NCBI GenBank assembly: GCA_011522915.1
Contig: WTIA01000111.1
Span: 1 to 41,221 of the forward strand
Reading direction: 5' to 3'
Source of the DNA: Methanobacteriota archaeon
GTDB taxonomy: Archaea; Thermoplasmatota; Poseidoniia; Poseidoniales; Poseidoniaceae
DNA: 41,221 bases
Part shown: positions 32,029-39,017 of the stretch, one piece after another
How the letters are laid out: every line of letters starts with the position of its first letter
How positions within the stretch are numbered: position 1 is the first letter of the stretch
Notes under the pieces: model-generated
What the model saw: only the letters and a program-made list of their open reading frames with translations
Told to the model about the DNA's origin: nothing
Databases searched by the model: none
Made by a program: the position numbers and the translations under genes

Positions 32029-33336
32029 TCAATACAAATAGAATGCTGGGAAGATGGCAACCCACGCCAAATCCACGAAGTGCCAGTACAAACCGAAGTA
32101 TTCGATTCCCTGGCCGTTATGTTCATCATAACCGTTCTCTAGGACATCCGCCTTGAAAATCATGAATAGCATAACTAACAATCCAATGAATACGTGCAGA
32201 CCGTGTGCTCCAGTTGCAACGTAGAATATTGAACCAGCTTGTGTATCAATAGTAAATCCTTCAGCGATTAAGTGGCTCCACTCAACCAACTTCAATACGA
32301 TAAACATTGAACCAAGTGCTAGAGTGATGATAAGATAATTTCTGACAGCCTTCTTTCGTGTTGGGAATAGTTTGGCCATCAGTGCGTTCTTTGAAGGCTC
32401 CCAGTTTACGTCCTTCGCAGTCTTCAATGCCAGTACGATGGTGTATGAGGAAATAATTAGAGCAAAAGTGTTGATTGCTCCAGGTAGTAATGTCCCGATT
32501 TCGTGACGCAGTAAATCAGACGCGGTTGTGGTATCAACAACTTCACACTTTCCTGCATTTACTGCCCATTCAGTACACCATCCAGTTCTCATTCTGAGAT
32601 AGGATGAGAAGAAGGATGCGAAAACCATGGTTTCAGAGATTAGGAAAATCCACATTCCAGCCTTGCGTATATCTTGTCCTTTGAATGGAGCAGAGGTAGC
32701 GATTTGTTCATGGTGTCCTTTGAGATCTTCATTCCACCAGTTGCCGATTCCGATAATCATTATCGCTGCACCTGCAACAGACATCCCGAAGTCCCCCATT
32801 TCAGCTTGGTAGTCTAAGCCAAGTAGAGACTTACAGGTGTTTACGAATCCGGGGAATCCAATCATGAAGAACATGATACCTGCTGCCATTAGAATAGGTG
32901 AGGCCGAACCGTGGTGCTCTTCGTGGTCGTCACCGTGGTGATGGTGGTCGTCCTCTTCTTCTGGTTGAATACTATTGTAGAATCCAGAAATACCGTAGAA
33001 GGCAGCATAGATTATCATCATTACAAGAATCGTTTTTCCTGCGGTTACCCATGTTAGGTAAGAGAGGTGAGCATCAATATCTGCTTCGTGAGCCTCATGC
33101 CAAGCATCGGCTGCAGCTTCTTGTTCTGCTAGAGTACCTGTTTCATTAGCTGTGTTCCAACTAGCAACCGCTTCCTCCAAGTCATGGTGGGCTGCATCCC
33201 AGTCGTTGTGTTTGACAGTACCTACTCCGACTGTAAAGGCACCGTAAGCAGCACCTCCAACGGATAATAGAATAACAGATACGATAACTGCTCTCATCCA
33301 GACATCATTCTTGACATCGTGAAGACTTCCGCTCAT
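32029..33336 (-). CDS. coxC: Cytochrome c oxidase subunit III with N-terminal extension
   Basis: The standard seven-helix subunit III core begins near residue 220: KAGMWIFLISETMVFASFFSSYL, GTLLPGAINTFALIISSYTIVLAL, FYVATGAHGLHVFIGLL and EYFGLYWHFVDLAWVAIF at the C-terminus. It is preceded by ~210 extra residues with about four hydrophobic helices (about 15-37, 95-118, 145-165, 185-200), an external alanine/histidine-rich loop (about 43-90) and a His/Asp cluster at 126-142 (DDHHHHGDDHEEHHG) that could bind copper or zinc. The 435-aa length is well above the usual ~200-270. The start overlaps the subunit I stop by four bases. The extension might be a fused accessory membrane subunit. Confidence 0.92.
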   Translation of the reverse strand: MSGSLHDVKNDVWMRAVIVSVILLSVGGAAYGAFTVGVGTVKHNDWDAAHHDLEEAVASWNTANETGTLAEQEAAADAWHEAHEADIDAHLSYLTWVTAGKTILVMMIIYAAFYGISGFYNSIQPEEEDDHHHHGDDHEEHHGSASPILMAAGIMFFMIGFPGFVNTCKSLLGLDYQAEMGDFGMSVAGAAIMIIGIGNWWNEDLKGHHEQIATSAPFKGQDIRKAGMWIFLISETMVFASFFSSYLRMRTGWCTEWAVNAGKCEVVDTTTASDLLRHEIGTLLPGAINTFALIISSYTIVLALKTAKDVNWEPSKNALMAKLFPTRKKAVRNYLIITLALGSMFIVLKLVEWSHLIAEGFTIDTQAGSIFYVATGAHGLHVFIGLLVMLFMIFKADVLENGYDEHNGQGIEYFGLYWHFVDLAWVAIFPAFYLY

Positions 33337-35627
33337 GATTTCGCCTCCTTATTCCAAAGATTGTTCATCGTTCTAAACGGAGCCTTGAGTATCGATTCGA
33401 GTTTCGTCTCGTGATGGTCGTTTGGATCGTTAGCGTCTAGTTGAGTTGGCTCAACAGCAAATGAAGGAGTTGGTGGTGGTGAGGTGACCGCCCATTCTAG
33501 CGACCATCCGCCCCATGGGTCCTTTCCAACCTTCTCGCCCTTCTTTACCGAGCGTACGATGTTCCAAACGAGCAGTAGTTGAGAGATACCGAATATGATT
33601 GCAAATGTCGAGATTGCCATGTTTAGTTCAGCAAATCCAGATTCAACCGCATAGGTGTGGGTTCTTCTTGGCATTCCCATAATTCCTACAGCGTGCATTG
33701 GCCAGAACGCAGCGTTGTACGAACTGAATGCGATTAAGAAGTGCCACAAACCGAGGGTCTCGTTCATCTTACGTCCTGTTACCTTAGGGAACCAGTAGTA
33801 TATTCCAGAGAATAGCGCGAAGATGATACCGCCGATGAATACGTAGTGGAAGTGTGCTACAACGAAGTATCCATCGTGGAATTGTGTGTCAAGTCCTGCA
33901 ACAGGGAAGAACATTCCAGACAATCCACCGAGTGTGAATGTAATCAGGAATCCTAGTGACCACAGAGTGTGAGTCTTGAACACAAGACTTCCACCCCATA
34001 AGGTAGCAAGCCAATTGAAAATCTTAACACCGGTTGGAATTGCAACCGCCATCGTAGTAATCATGAAAGCAGCACGCCATGCTGGACTCATTCCACTGGT
34101 AAGCATGTGGTGCCCCCATACGATGAAACCAACAACTCCGATTCCTACCATTGCGTAAACCATTGAGCGGTAACCGAAGATAGATCTCCTCGCGCTGGTA
34201 GCAAGTACTTCAGATACTATACCAAATGCTGGCACAACTACGACGTACACTTCAGGATGTCCGAAGAACCAGAACAAGTGCTGGAATAGCAGCGGGTCTC
34301 CACCAGCGGTGAAGAATGTGGTTCCAATAGTTGAATCAAATAGCAGGAAGAATACACCGATTACGAATGCTGGTAGGCTTACGTATAGCATGAATACGCT
34401 GATTAGAACAGACCAGGTGAATAATGGCATCTTCATCCAGCCAACACCCCTAGCACGCATTGTGAAGGTTGTTGTTACGAAGTTAACACCAGATAGTGTT
34501 GAGGAAGCACCCAATAGAGCAATTCCAGAAATGAAGGCGATTGTACCTGGGTTTGGACCACCTGCATGTCCAGATAAACTGGAGTATGGCGGGTACATAA
34601 CCCAAGTGATGTCCGCAGCCTCTCCACTCCATACACCAGTGAATATCAGAGGTGCTGCAGCCACAATTAACCAGAATCCAAGAGCGTTAATTCTAGGGAA
34701 TGCCAGGTCCTTTGCACCGATTTGCAGTGGTAGAATGTAGTTCATGAAACCAGCAATCATTGGCATTGCCGCCAAGAAAATCATGGTTGTACCGTGTAAG
34801 GTGAAGAACGAGTTGTACTCCGCCTGAGTTAGGAAATCATTCTCTGGTAGTGCCAACTGGATACGGAATAGCAGTGCCAGTAATCCACCAACAAGGAAGA
34901 AGAAGAATCCGTACAAGAAGTACAGAATACCAACCTGCTTGTGGTCAGTGGTAGTTAACCAAGGCTTCAGGTATGCCCAGAAATTACCGATGGAGAAGTT
35001 GTCAGGGTTGCGTGTGTAGAATACCCACATACTTCCAACCAAGATCAATCCCAATGCCAATCCAATTACAGTCATTAGAATGGTCAGTGCTTCAGCGCTT
35101 GGAGCACTTGGGTTGGCATTGATACCAGCGACCTCGACATCTAGTTGGTTCCACTCGTCACCAGATGGAGCGCCGTTTCCATTTACTGCGTTTCCAAAGA
35201 TTAGGAAGCTTGCAATTGCGGTGTCATCTGCTGGAGCAGTCCACTTGAATTCCCATGTTCTGCGGTCATTGATGTCTAATGAGTGAGTGAGTCCACCATC
35301 CATTTCCTGTGCGACATTTCCGTCGATATCAGGTACTGATTCTAGTACTCCTCCACCTTTTAGGATAATGCTGAATCCACCATTTTGGTCTGGATTGTCG
35401 ATAGGAACATTGTCATTTGATACTGTAAGGGTGAAGAGGTATTCTTCAGACGCATTGAATACATCAGGAAGTCCGTCTACGGTAATTACAGTGTCTGCAC
35501 TCATTCCTCCGTGACAGCCACAACCACCCTCTGTAACGATACCAGTTTGTCTTGCCTCAAATGAGGTAGTTGATGCTAGGGCGACGAGTAAAATCGCCAG
35601 TACTGCGATGCTTCTTCCCTTCATCAT
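33333..35627 (-). CDS. coxA: Cytochrome c oxidase subunit I with extra N-terminal secreted domain
   Basis: Catalytic subunit of a proton-pumping aa3-type oxygen reductase. Residues 1-24 look like a signal peptide. Residues 36-39 read Cys-Gly-Cys-His (context GGCGCHGG), then about 130 residues of beta-rich domain resembling Reeler/choice-of-anchor V domains. A helix at about 180-203 leads to the oxidase core from about 222. Core ligands are His278 (LHGTTMIF), His457 and Tyr461 in FFGHPEVYVVVVP, His506-His507, and His592/His594 in AHFHYVFIGG. The GHPEVY glutamate marks the A1 class. At 764 aa it is about 200 longer than ordinary subunit I. It overlaps subunits II and III by four bases each. Confidence 0.95.
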   Translation of the reverse strand: MMKGRSIAVLAILLVALASTTSFEARQTGIVTEGGCGCHGGMSADTVITVDGLPDVFNASEEYLFTLTVSNDNVPIDNPDQNGGFSIILKGGGVLESVPDIDGNVAQEMDGGLTHSLDINDRRTWEFKWTAPADDTAIASFLIFGNAVNGNGAPSGDEWNQLDVEVAGINANPSAPSAEALTILMTVIGLALGLILVGSMWVFYTRNPDNFSIGNFWAYLKPWLTTTDHKQVGILYFLYGFFFFLVGGLLALLFRIQLALPENDFLTQAEYNSFFTLHGTTMIFLAAMPMIAGFMNYILPLQIGAKDLAFPRINALGFWLIVAAAPLIFTGVWSGEAADITWVMYPPYSSLSGHAGGPNPGTIAFISGIALLGASSTLSGVNFVTTTFTMRARGVGWMKMPLFTWSVLISVFMLYVSLPAFVIGVFFLLFDSTIGTTFFTAGGDPLLFQHLFWFFGHPEVYVVVVPAFGIVSEVLATSARRSIFGYRSMVYAMVGIGVVGFIVWGHHMLTSGMSPAWRAAFMITTMAVAIPTGVKIFNWLATLWGGSLVFKTHTLWSLGFLITFTLGGLSGMFFPVAGLDTQFHDGYFVVAHFHYVFIGGIIFALFSGIYYWFPKVTGRKMNETLGLWHFLIAFSSYNAAFWPMHAVGIMGMPRRTHTYAVESGFAELNMAISTFAIIFGISQLLLVWNIVRSVKKGEKVGKDPWGGWSLEWAVTSPPPTPSFAVEPTQLDANDPNDHHETKLESILKAPFRTMNNLWNKEAKS

Positions 35628-36643
35628 CTCAACTCCTCATGTTCGAAGTAAACACCAAAGTCGGCATCACAAGTCATTCCTTCTCTAGCGACAACTTCAA
35701 CTTGGCCGTACATTAGAGAGTGCTCTTTACCACAATACTCAGCGCACCTGATTGGGAAAACTCCAGCCTCGTTTGGCTGTACATACATCCAAGTTCCTGA
35801 ATCTAGACCAGGAACTGCATCTTCTTTCATTCCCCACTCTTGGAGCCAGAATGCGTGTTGTACACCTTGGTAAGTGTTGGTAGCATCAAAGTCGGATTCT
35901 CTTTCAGCATTCATGCTGAATATGTTGAACAGTACGTTTTCATCACAAGGAATGATTAGGTTGCCGCTCATTTTGTAGATGTACAATTCTTCTCCATCAG
36001 AATCAACTTGTCTCTCAGGTATGTGTTGCCATCTGTGGATGGTATTTCCATCAGCATCTTGAATGTCTACACTTTGTGGAATTGTCTCATCAAATGATCT
36101 GTCCATTGTTGTTACATTGGTCAAATCCAATGTCTCGGATAGACCAAGAGAAGGTCTCGCCCACTTTACTAAGGCAGAAGTCGCACCATCGCCAGCATCG
36201 ATGAATAATCCACTAGAATTCCAAGTTACATCATGGCCTGTGTCCATGTCTTCCCAGGTTAATTCGTCATGGTAATAGAAGTCCCAATACCACTGCAAAC
36301 CATTGACCTCGACAGTGAACGTATCTTCTTCCTGAAGATTTTGTACTTCACCCCAAACAATGTTCATCGAACCGAATGCGAGAATTGTGACCCAAATTAC
36401 CAGAATAGTGGGACCCACGAACCAAGCCAATTCGAGGTCAAAGTTGTGGCGCTCCTTTGGAAACGTCCCGACTTTGATTTCTTCCTTCCCTACAGGTTCT
36501 AAGCCATCTCTATAGCGCAGTACGGCGATTAGCAACCAAGCGAAGGTGAATAGCCCGACCACGATAGACCAAAAAAGAAATTTATCGTAGAGAATATTGA
36601 ACACTGTGTATTCGTCAGGCCATAACTCACGAGATGCGCTCAT
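35624..36643 (-). CDS. coxB: Cytochrome c oxidase subunit II with CuA site and insertion
   Basis: Accepts electrons from a soluble donor through the dinuclear CuA centre. Two membrane helices lie at about 20-43 and 70-96, followed by LQWYWDFYY (about 116-124), the aromatic electron-entry motif. The CuA ligands are His263 (VQHAFWLQEW), Cys300, Glu302, Cys304, His308 and Met311 in RCAEYCGKEHSLMYG. Between the aromatic motif and the cupredoxin strand NLIIPCDENVLF there are about 105 residues, much more than the usual ~30, forming an acidic extra domain. No fused cytochrome c is present, so the donor is probably a blue-copper protein or free cytochrome. First gene of the operon. Confidence 0.94.
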   Translation of the reverse strand: MSASRELWPDEYTVFNILYDKFLFWSIVVGLFTFAWLLIAVLRYRDGLEPVGKEEIKVGTFPKERHNFDLELAWFVGPTILVIWVTILAFGSMNIVWGEVQNLQEEDTFTVEVNGLQWYWDFYYHDELTWEDMDTGHDVTWNSSGLFIDAGDGATSALVKWARPSLGLSETLDLTNVTTMDRSFDETIPQSVDIQDADGNTIHRWQHIPERQVDSDGEELYIYKMSGNLIIPCDENVLFNIFSMNAERESDFDATNTYQGVQHAFWLQEWGMKEDAVPGLDSGTWMYVQPNEAGVFPIRCAEYCGKEHSLMYGQVEVVAREGMTCDADFGVYFEHEELR

Positions 36644-36659
36644 GATACGACCGGTCAGA

Positions 36660-36700
36660 TGGCCGTATTAATTGATTGCGTATATACGATATTTTATCAA
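36660..36700. promoter_or_regulatory. Divergent promoter region of the oxidase operon and DUF167 gene
   Basis: The 95-base gap holds the ten-base palindrome CGTATATACG (36679-36688), which serves as a TATA box on both strands, about 40 bases from the coxB start and 55 bases from the DUF167 start. ATATTTTATC next to it is a second TATA-like run. GAGGT six bases before the ATG at 36739 is the ribosome site of the plus-strand gene. Confidence 0.5.
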
Positions 36701-36738
36701 TGAACATTCCTTAAAAACAAGTTTGACGAGGTAAAAAT

Positions 36739-37047
36739 ATGGGGGTCGAATCTTGCATTCAGAACACACTTTCTGGAGACGTGATAATCGACATTGAAGT
36801 TCAGCCCGGATCTTCACGTCAAGGTATTGTTGGATTCAATCAATGGAGAGGTAAATTACAGGTCGCAGTCAAAGCAGAAGCTGAGAAAGGAAAAGCGAAT
36901 CATGCAGTATGCAATGTTCTATCAAAGATATTCTCTTCCCCGGTTACAGTGGTTTCTGGCAATACAAGCCGTAGCAAAAAAATCCAGATAGAAGGATTGA
37001 GGGCGAATGAAATAATTTCTATTTTGGAGGGTCTGATTGAATCGTGA
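36739..37047 (+). CDS. DUF167/UPF0235 (YggU-like) protein
   Basis: A 102-aa protein of the YggU family. It has the characteristic order VIIDIEVQPGSSRQGIVG, then WRGKLQVAVKAEAEKGKANHAVCNVLSKIF, and the closing VTVVSGNTSRSKKIQIEG. The A-x-x-G-K-A-N and S-G-x-x-S-R-x-K motifs are invariant in the family. Its biochemical role is unknown in all domains of life; the small alpha/beta fold suggests a nucleic-acid or protein-binding helper. ATG start has GAGGT at good distance. The downstream Toprim gene overlaps its end by 11 bases, so they are co-translated. Confidence 0.92.
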   Translation: MGVESCIQNTLSGDVIIDIEVQPGSSRQGIVGFNQWRGKLQVAVKAEAEKGKANHAVCNVLSKIFSSPVTVVSGNTSRSKKIQIEGLRANEIISILEGLIES

Positions 37048-37426
37048 ACAGCGATATGCTTTGGCGAATAGAGCCATAGAAGAAAGCATGGAAGAAAATG
37101 CACATGGCAAGGTGATTCTTGTCGAGGGTAAGAGAGATGAGTTGGCTTTACGTAATTTAGGATTCACAGGCCCTATCGAGAAATTAAATCGCGGTTGGAC
37201 GGTTGACAGGGTGGTGGTTTACATTACAGAAAATTACGGCTCATGCATAGTTTTGATGGATTGGGATAGGACCGGTGGTCGCTTGCAAAAACGGCTAATG
37301 GATTCTATGACAAGTCTTGACACAAAACCATGTGATGAATTGAGAAGAGCCCTATCAAAAGCGATGAAGCCCGATACTATGTGTGTCGAAGATTTACCTT
37401 CATTCCTCGGGGAGGATTACCCCTGA
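37037..37426 (+). CDS. Small stand-alone Toprim-domain protein
   Basis: A 129-aa protein starting at TTG 37037, for which GGAGG lies six bases upstream inside the DUF167 gene. The Toprim signature is visible: KVILVEGKRDELALRNLGF (catalytic Glu, about residue 30) and IVLMDWDRTGGRLQKRLMD (the D-x-D, about 75-77). It belongs with the small primase/RNase M5-like Toprim proteins (COG1658-like) found in archaea, which bind Mg2+ and act on nucleic acids or their phosphate bonds. No partner domain is fused. Its end overlaps the convergent Lrp-family gene by 27 bases. Cellular role unknown; coupling with DUF167 may be meaningful. Confidence 0.85.
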   Translation: MNREQRYALANRAIEESMEENAHGKVILVEGKRDELALRNLGFTGPIEKLNRGWTVDRVVVYITENYGSCIVLMDWDRTGGRLQKRLMDSMTSLDTKPCDELRRALSKAMKPDTMCVEDLPSFLGEDYP

Positions 37427-37852
37427 TTCCTTCACAGTGTTTAGAACGACGTGGGTATAAGATCGAGAAATACCGTCTAGTGTAAAGACAGTTTTTGTTA
37501 GGTCGTCAAGGTCTTCGCGATTTTTAACTCTGGCCAAAACCATTGAGTCCCAGTCTCCGGTTACGTCGTATACTGCAAAAACTCGATTGTCTGAAGATAT
37601 GTGTTTTTGCACGTCCATGATTTTCCCTTTCTCGATACATAGTCCTGCCATTACCGTCATGCCCCATCCGACCGAATCGGCGTTTAATTTTGGCGCATAT
37701 CCAGAAATTACGCCATCTGCTTCCAATCTGCGAAGACGGTTCGTTATAGTGCCTTGAGCAACTTTGAGTTTCTGTGCTAATTGCCTGTGTGACATTCTTC
37801 CATCTTCGCAGAGGGCTTCTACAATCGCACGGTCGACAGAATCCAAAGCCAT
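37400..37852 (-). CDS. Lrp/AsnC-family transcription regulator
   Basis: DNA-binding regulator with an N-terminal winged HTH (MALDSVDRAIVEALCEDGRM, then SHRQLAQKLKVAQGTITNRLRRLEADGVI) and a C-terminal RAM effector domain (VFAVYDVTGDWDSMVLARVKNREDLDDL). I start at the ATG at 37852, because MxLDxxDrxI is the classic family N-terminus. The TTG at 37882 used by the track would add ten residues and overlap the upstream gene's stop, so coupling from it cannot be excluded. The RAM domain retains the GDWD glycine/aspartate turn that binds amino acids in relatives. Its targets are not known; neighbouring genes give no clear amino-acid pathway. Confidence 0.93.
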   Translation of the reverse strand: MALDSVDRAIVEALCEDGRMSHRQLAQKLKVAQGTITNRLRRLEADGVISGYAPKLNADSVGWGMTVMAGLCIEKGKIMDVQKHISSDNRVFAVYDVTGDWDSMVLARVKNREDLDDLTKTVFTLDGISRSYTHVVLNTVKESGVILPEE

Positions 37853-37878
37853 ATTCCAAAGCGATAGGTCGTCTTTAT

Positions 37879-39015
37879 TCAATCATTCGACCGTGGGTCT
37901 GGAAGATTCAAGTCTAATATCCAATCACCTAACTCGTCGACTTTAACAGCAAGTTTTAGTGTCAAATCGCCGTTTCCGCTAACCCGCAATGTTCCTTCTT
38001 GAGTTGTGTTAGCAGGTATCGTTTGTTTCTTGATTCTACCATTTGCCCTCCAACCTTCGCCCATAGTAAGGTCTCCAATTTCTACAGGGTAGCCAGCAAT
38101 AATTCTGTAATCTATCACGTTCTCTTCTTTGGACCAAGAGCCTTCAAGTCTTGGGAGACCAATCTCTCTTTTCCGTTCTGCCATTATGATAAATCCGATG
38201 CAGACGATTAGAATCAGTAGCAATATCGCTGGAGTCAGTACAGCACCTTGGTCTACAGATTGCCAATATGTTGGCATTTGCTCTCTTTGGATTGAGAGGA
38301 CTCTGTTGGTTTTTTCATCATCAAAACCTCCAATCAAAATCAACATTACCTCGTACTTGTCAGCAAAACTAGCATCTCCTAAGTCTATTCCTGCACCTAC
38401 TAAATGGTCCCTAGTAATCGTTTCATTCCAGTAGTTAGTACCGTTTGCTGCAAAATTTAGTGATGAGGAAGGCGACCAATCTCTGACCAAGTTTGGCACC
38501 TCTCTACCCATCGAATCAACAGCATTTGTTTCAATAATGAAAATGTGCATTTGCGTAGCTCCATTCAGAGCCATCGGGTTCGTCCATGTAGCGGTGATAT
38601 TGAGTAATTCAACCTCGGAAGAGCCTATGAGTTGTATTGTCCAGTCGATGGAAACCTCGTTCTGTCTCATTTCCGGTTTGATATCTGATATGTTTTCAGG
38701 ATAACCATCTATGGCAACTGATGGCGTTTGGGTAAAACTGTGATACATCATTCTAGCATTTGCATCATCATCAGGTAGGCCGCCACCCTCTTCTTCAGCG
38801 CCCGTGCGCCAGTGCAGAAGAGTAATTTCTCCGTCTCTATCCATTTGCTCTAATTGCTCAACCTGACTTTCATCGTCACTTCCATGAAACCATTCCACTA
38901 GTATTGGGGCCTCGTCTTGACTAGCAAACTTGGCTTCAGAATACAGTGAGAGGTCTGAAATTGCCGTTGCAAAAGGCATCACTAGAAGAATAGAAAGAAT
39001 TGCAAGCACCCTCAT
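37879..39015 (-). CDS. Membrane-anchored thioredoxin-fold-like protein without catalytic cysteines
   Basis: A 378-aa protein with a signal peptide (MRVLAILSILLVMPFATA). Its first domain (about 35-115) reads APILVEWFHGSDDES, where thioredoxins have the WCxxC helix, and ends FTQTPSVAIDGYPE, the cis-proline strand of that fold; both cysteines are missing. A beta-sandwich follows (about 120-260, LLNITATWTNP). One membrane helix (AILLLILIVCIGFIIM, about 270) and a ~100-residue cytoplasmic beta domain complete it. It could be a redox-dead adaptor or a peptide-binding scaffold. It begins two bases after the RNA methyltransferase gene and overlaps the alternative Lrp start by four bases. No characterised relative is known to me. 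Confidence 0.75.
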   Translation of the reverse strand: MRVLAILSILLVMPFATAISDLSLYSEAKFASQDEAPILVEWFHGSDDESQVEQLEQMDRDGEITLLHWRTGAEEEGGGLPDDDANARMMYHSFTQTPSVAIDGYPENISDIKPEMRQNEVSIDWTIQLIGSSEVELLNITATWTNPMALNGATQMHIFIIETNAVDSMGREVPNLVRDWSPSSSLNFAANGTNYWNETITRDHLVGAGIDLGDASFADKYEVMLILIGGFDDEKTNRVLSIQREQMPTYWQSVDQGAVLTPAILLLILIVCIGFIIMAERKREIGLPRLEGSWSKEENVIDYRIIAGYPVEIGDLTMGEGWRANGRIKKQTIPANTTQEGTLRVSGNGDLTLKLAVKVDELGDWILDLNLPDPRSND

Positions 39016-39017
39016 TT

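Noticed and set aside
35509-35523. Canonical haem c site in subunit I extension
   Set aside because: The DNA encodes Cys-Gly-Cys-His, so one residue is missing from CxxCH; kept only as a non-canonical possibility.
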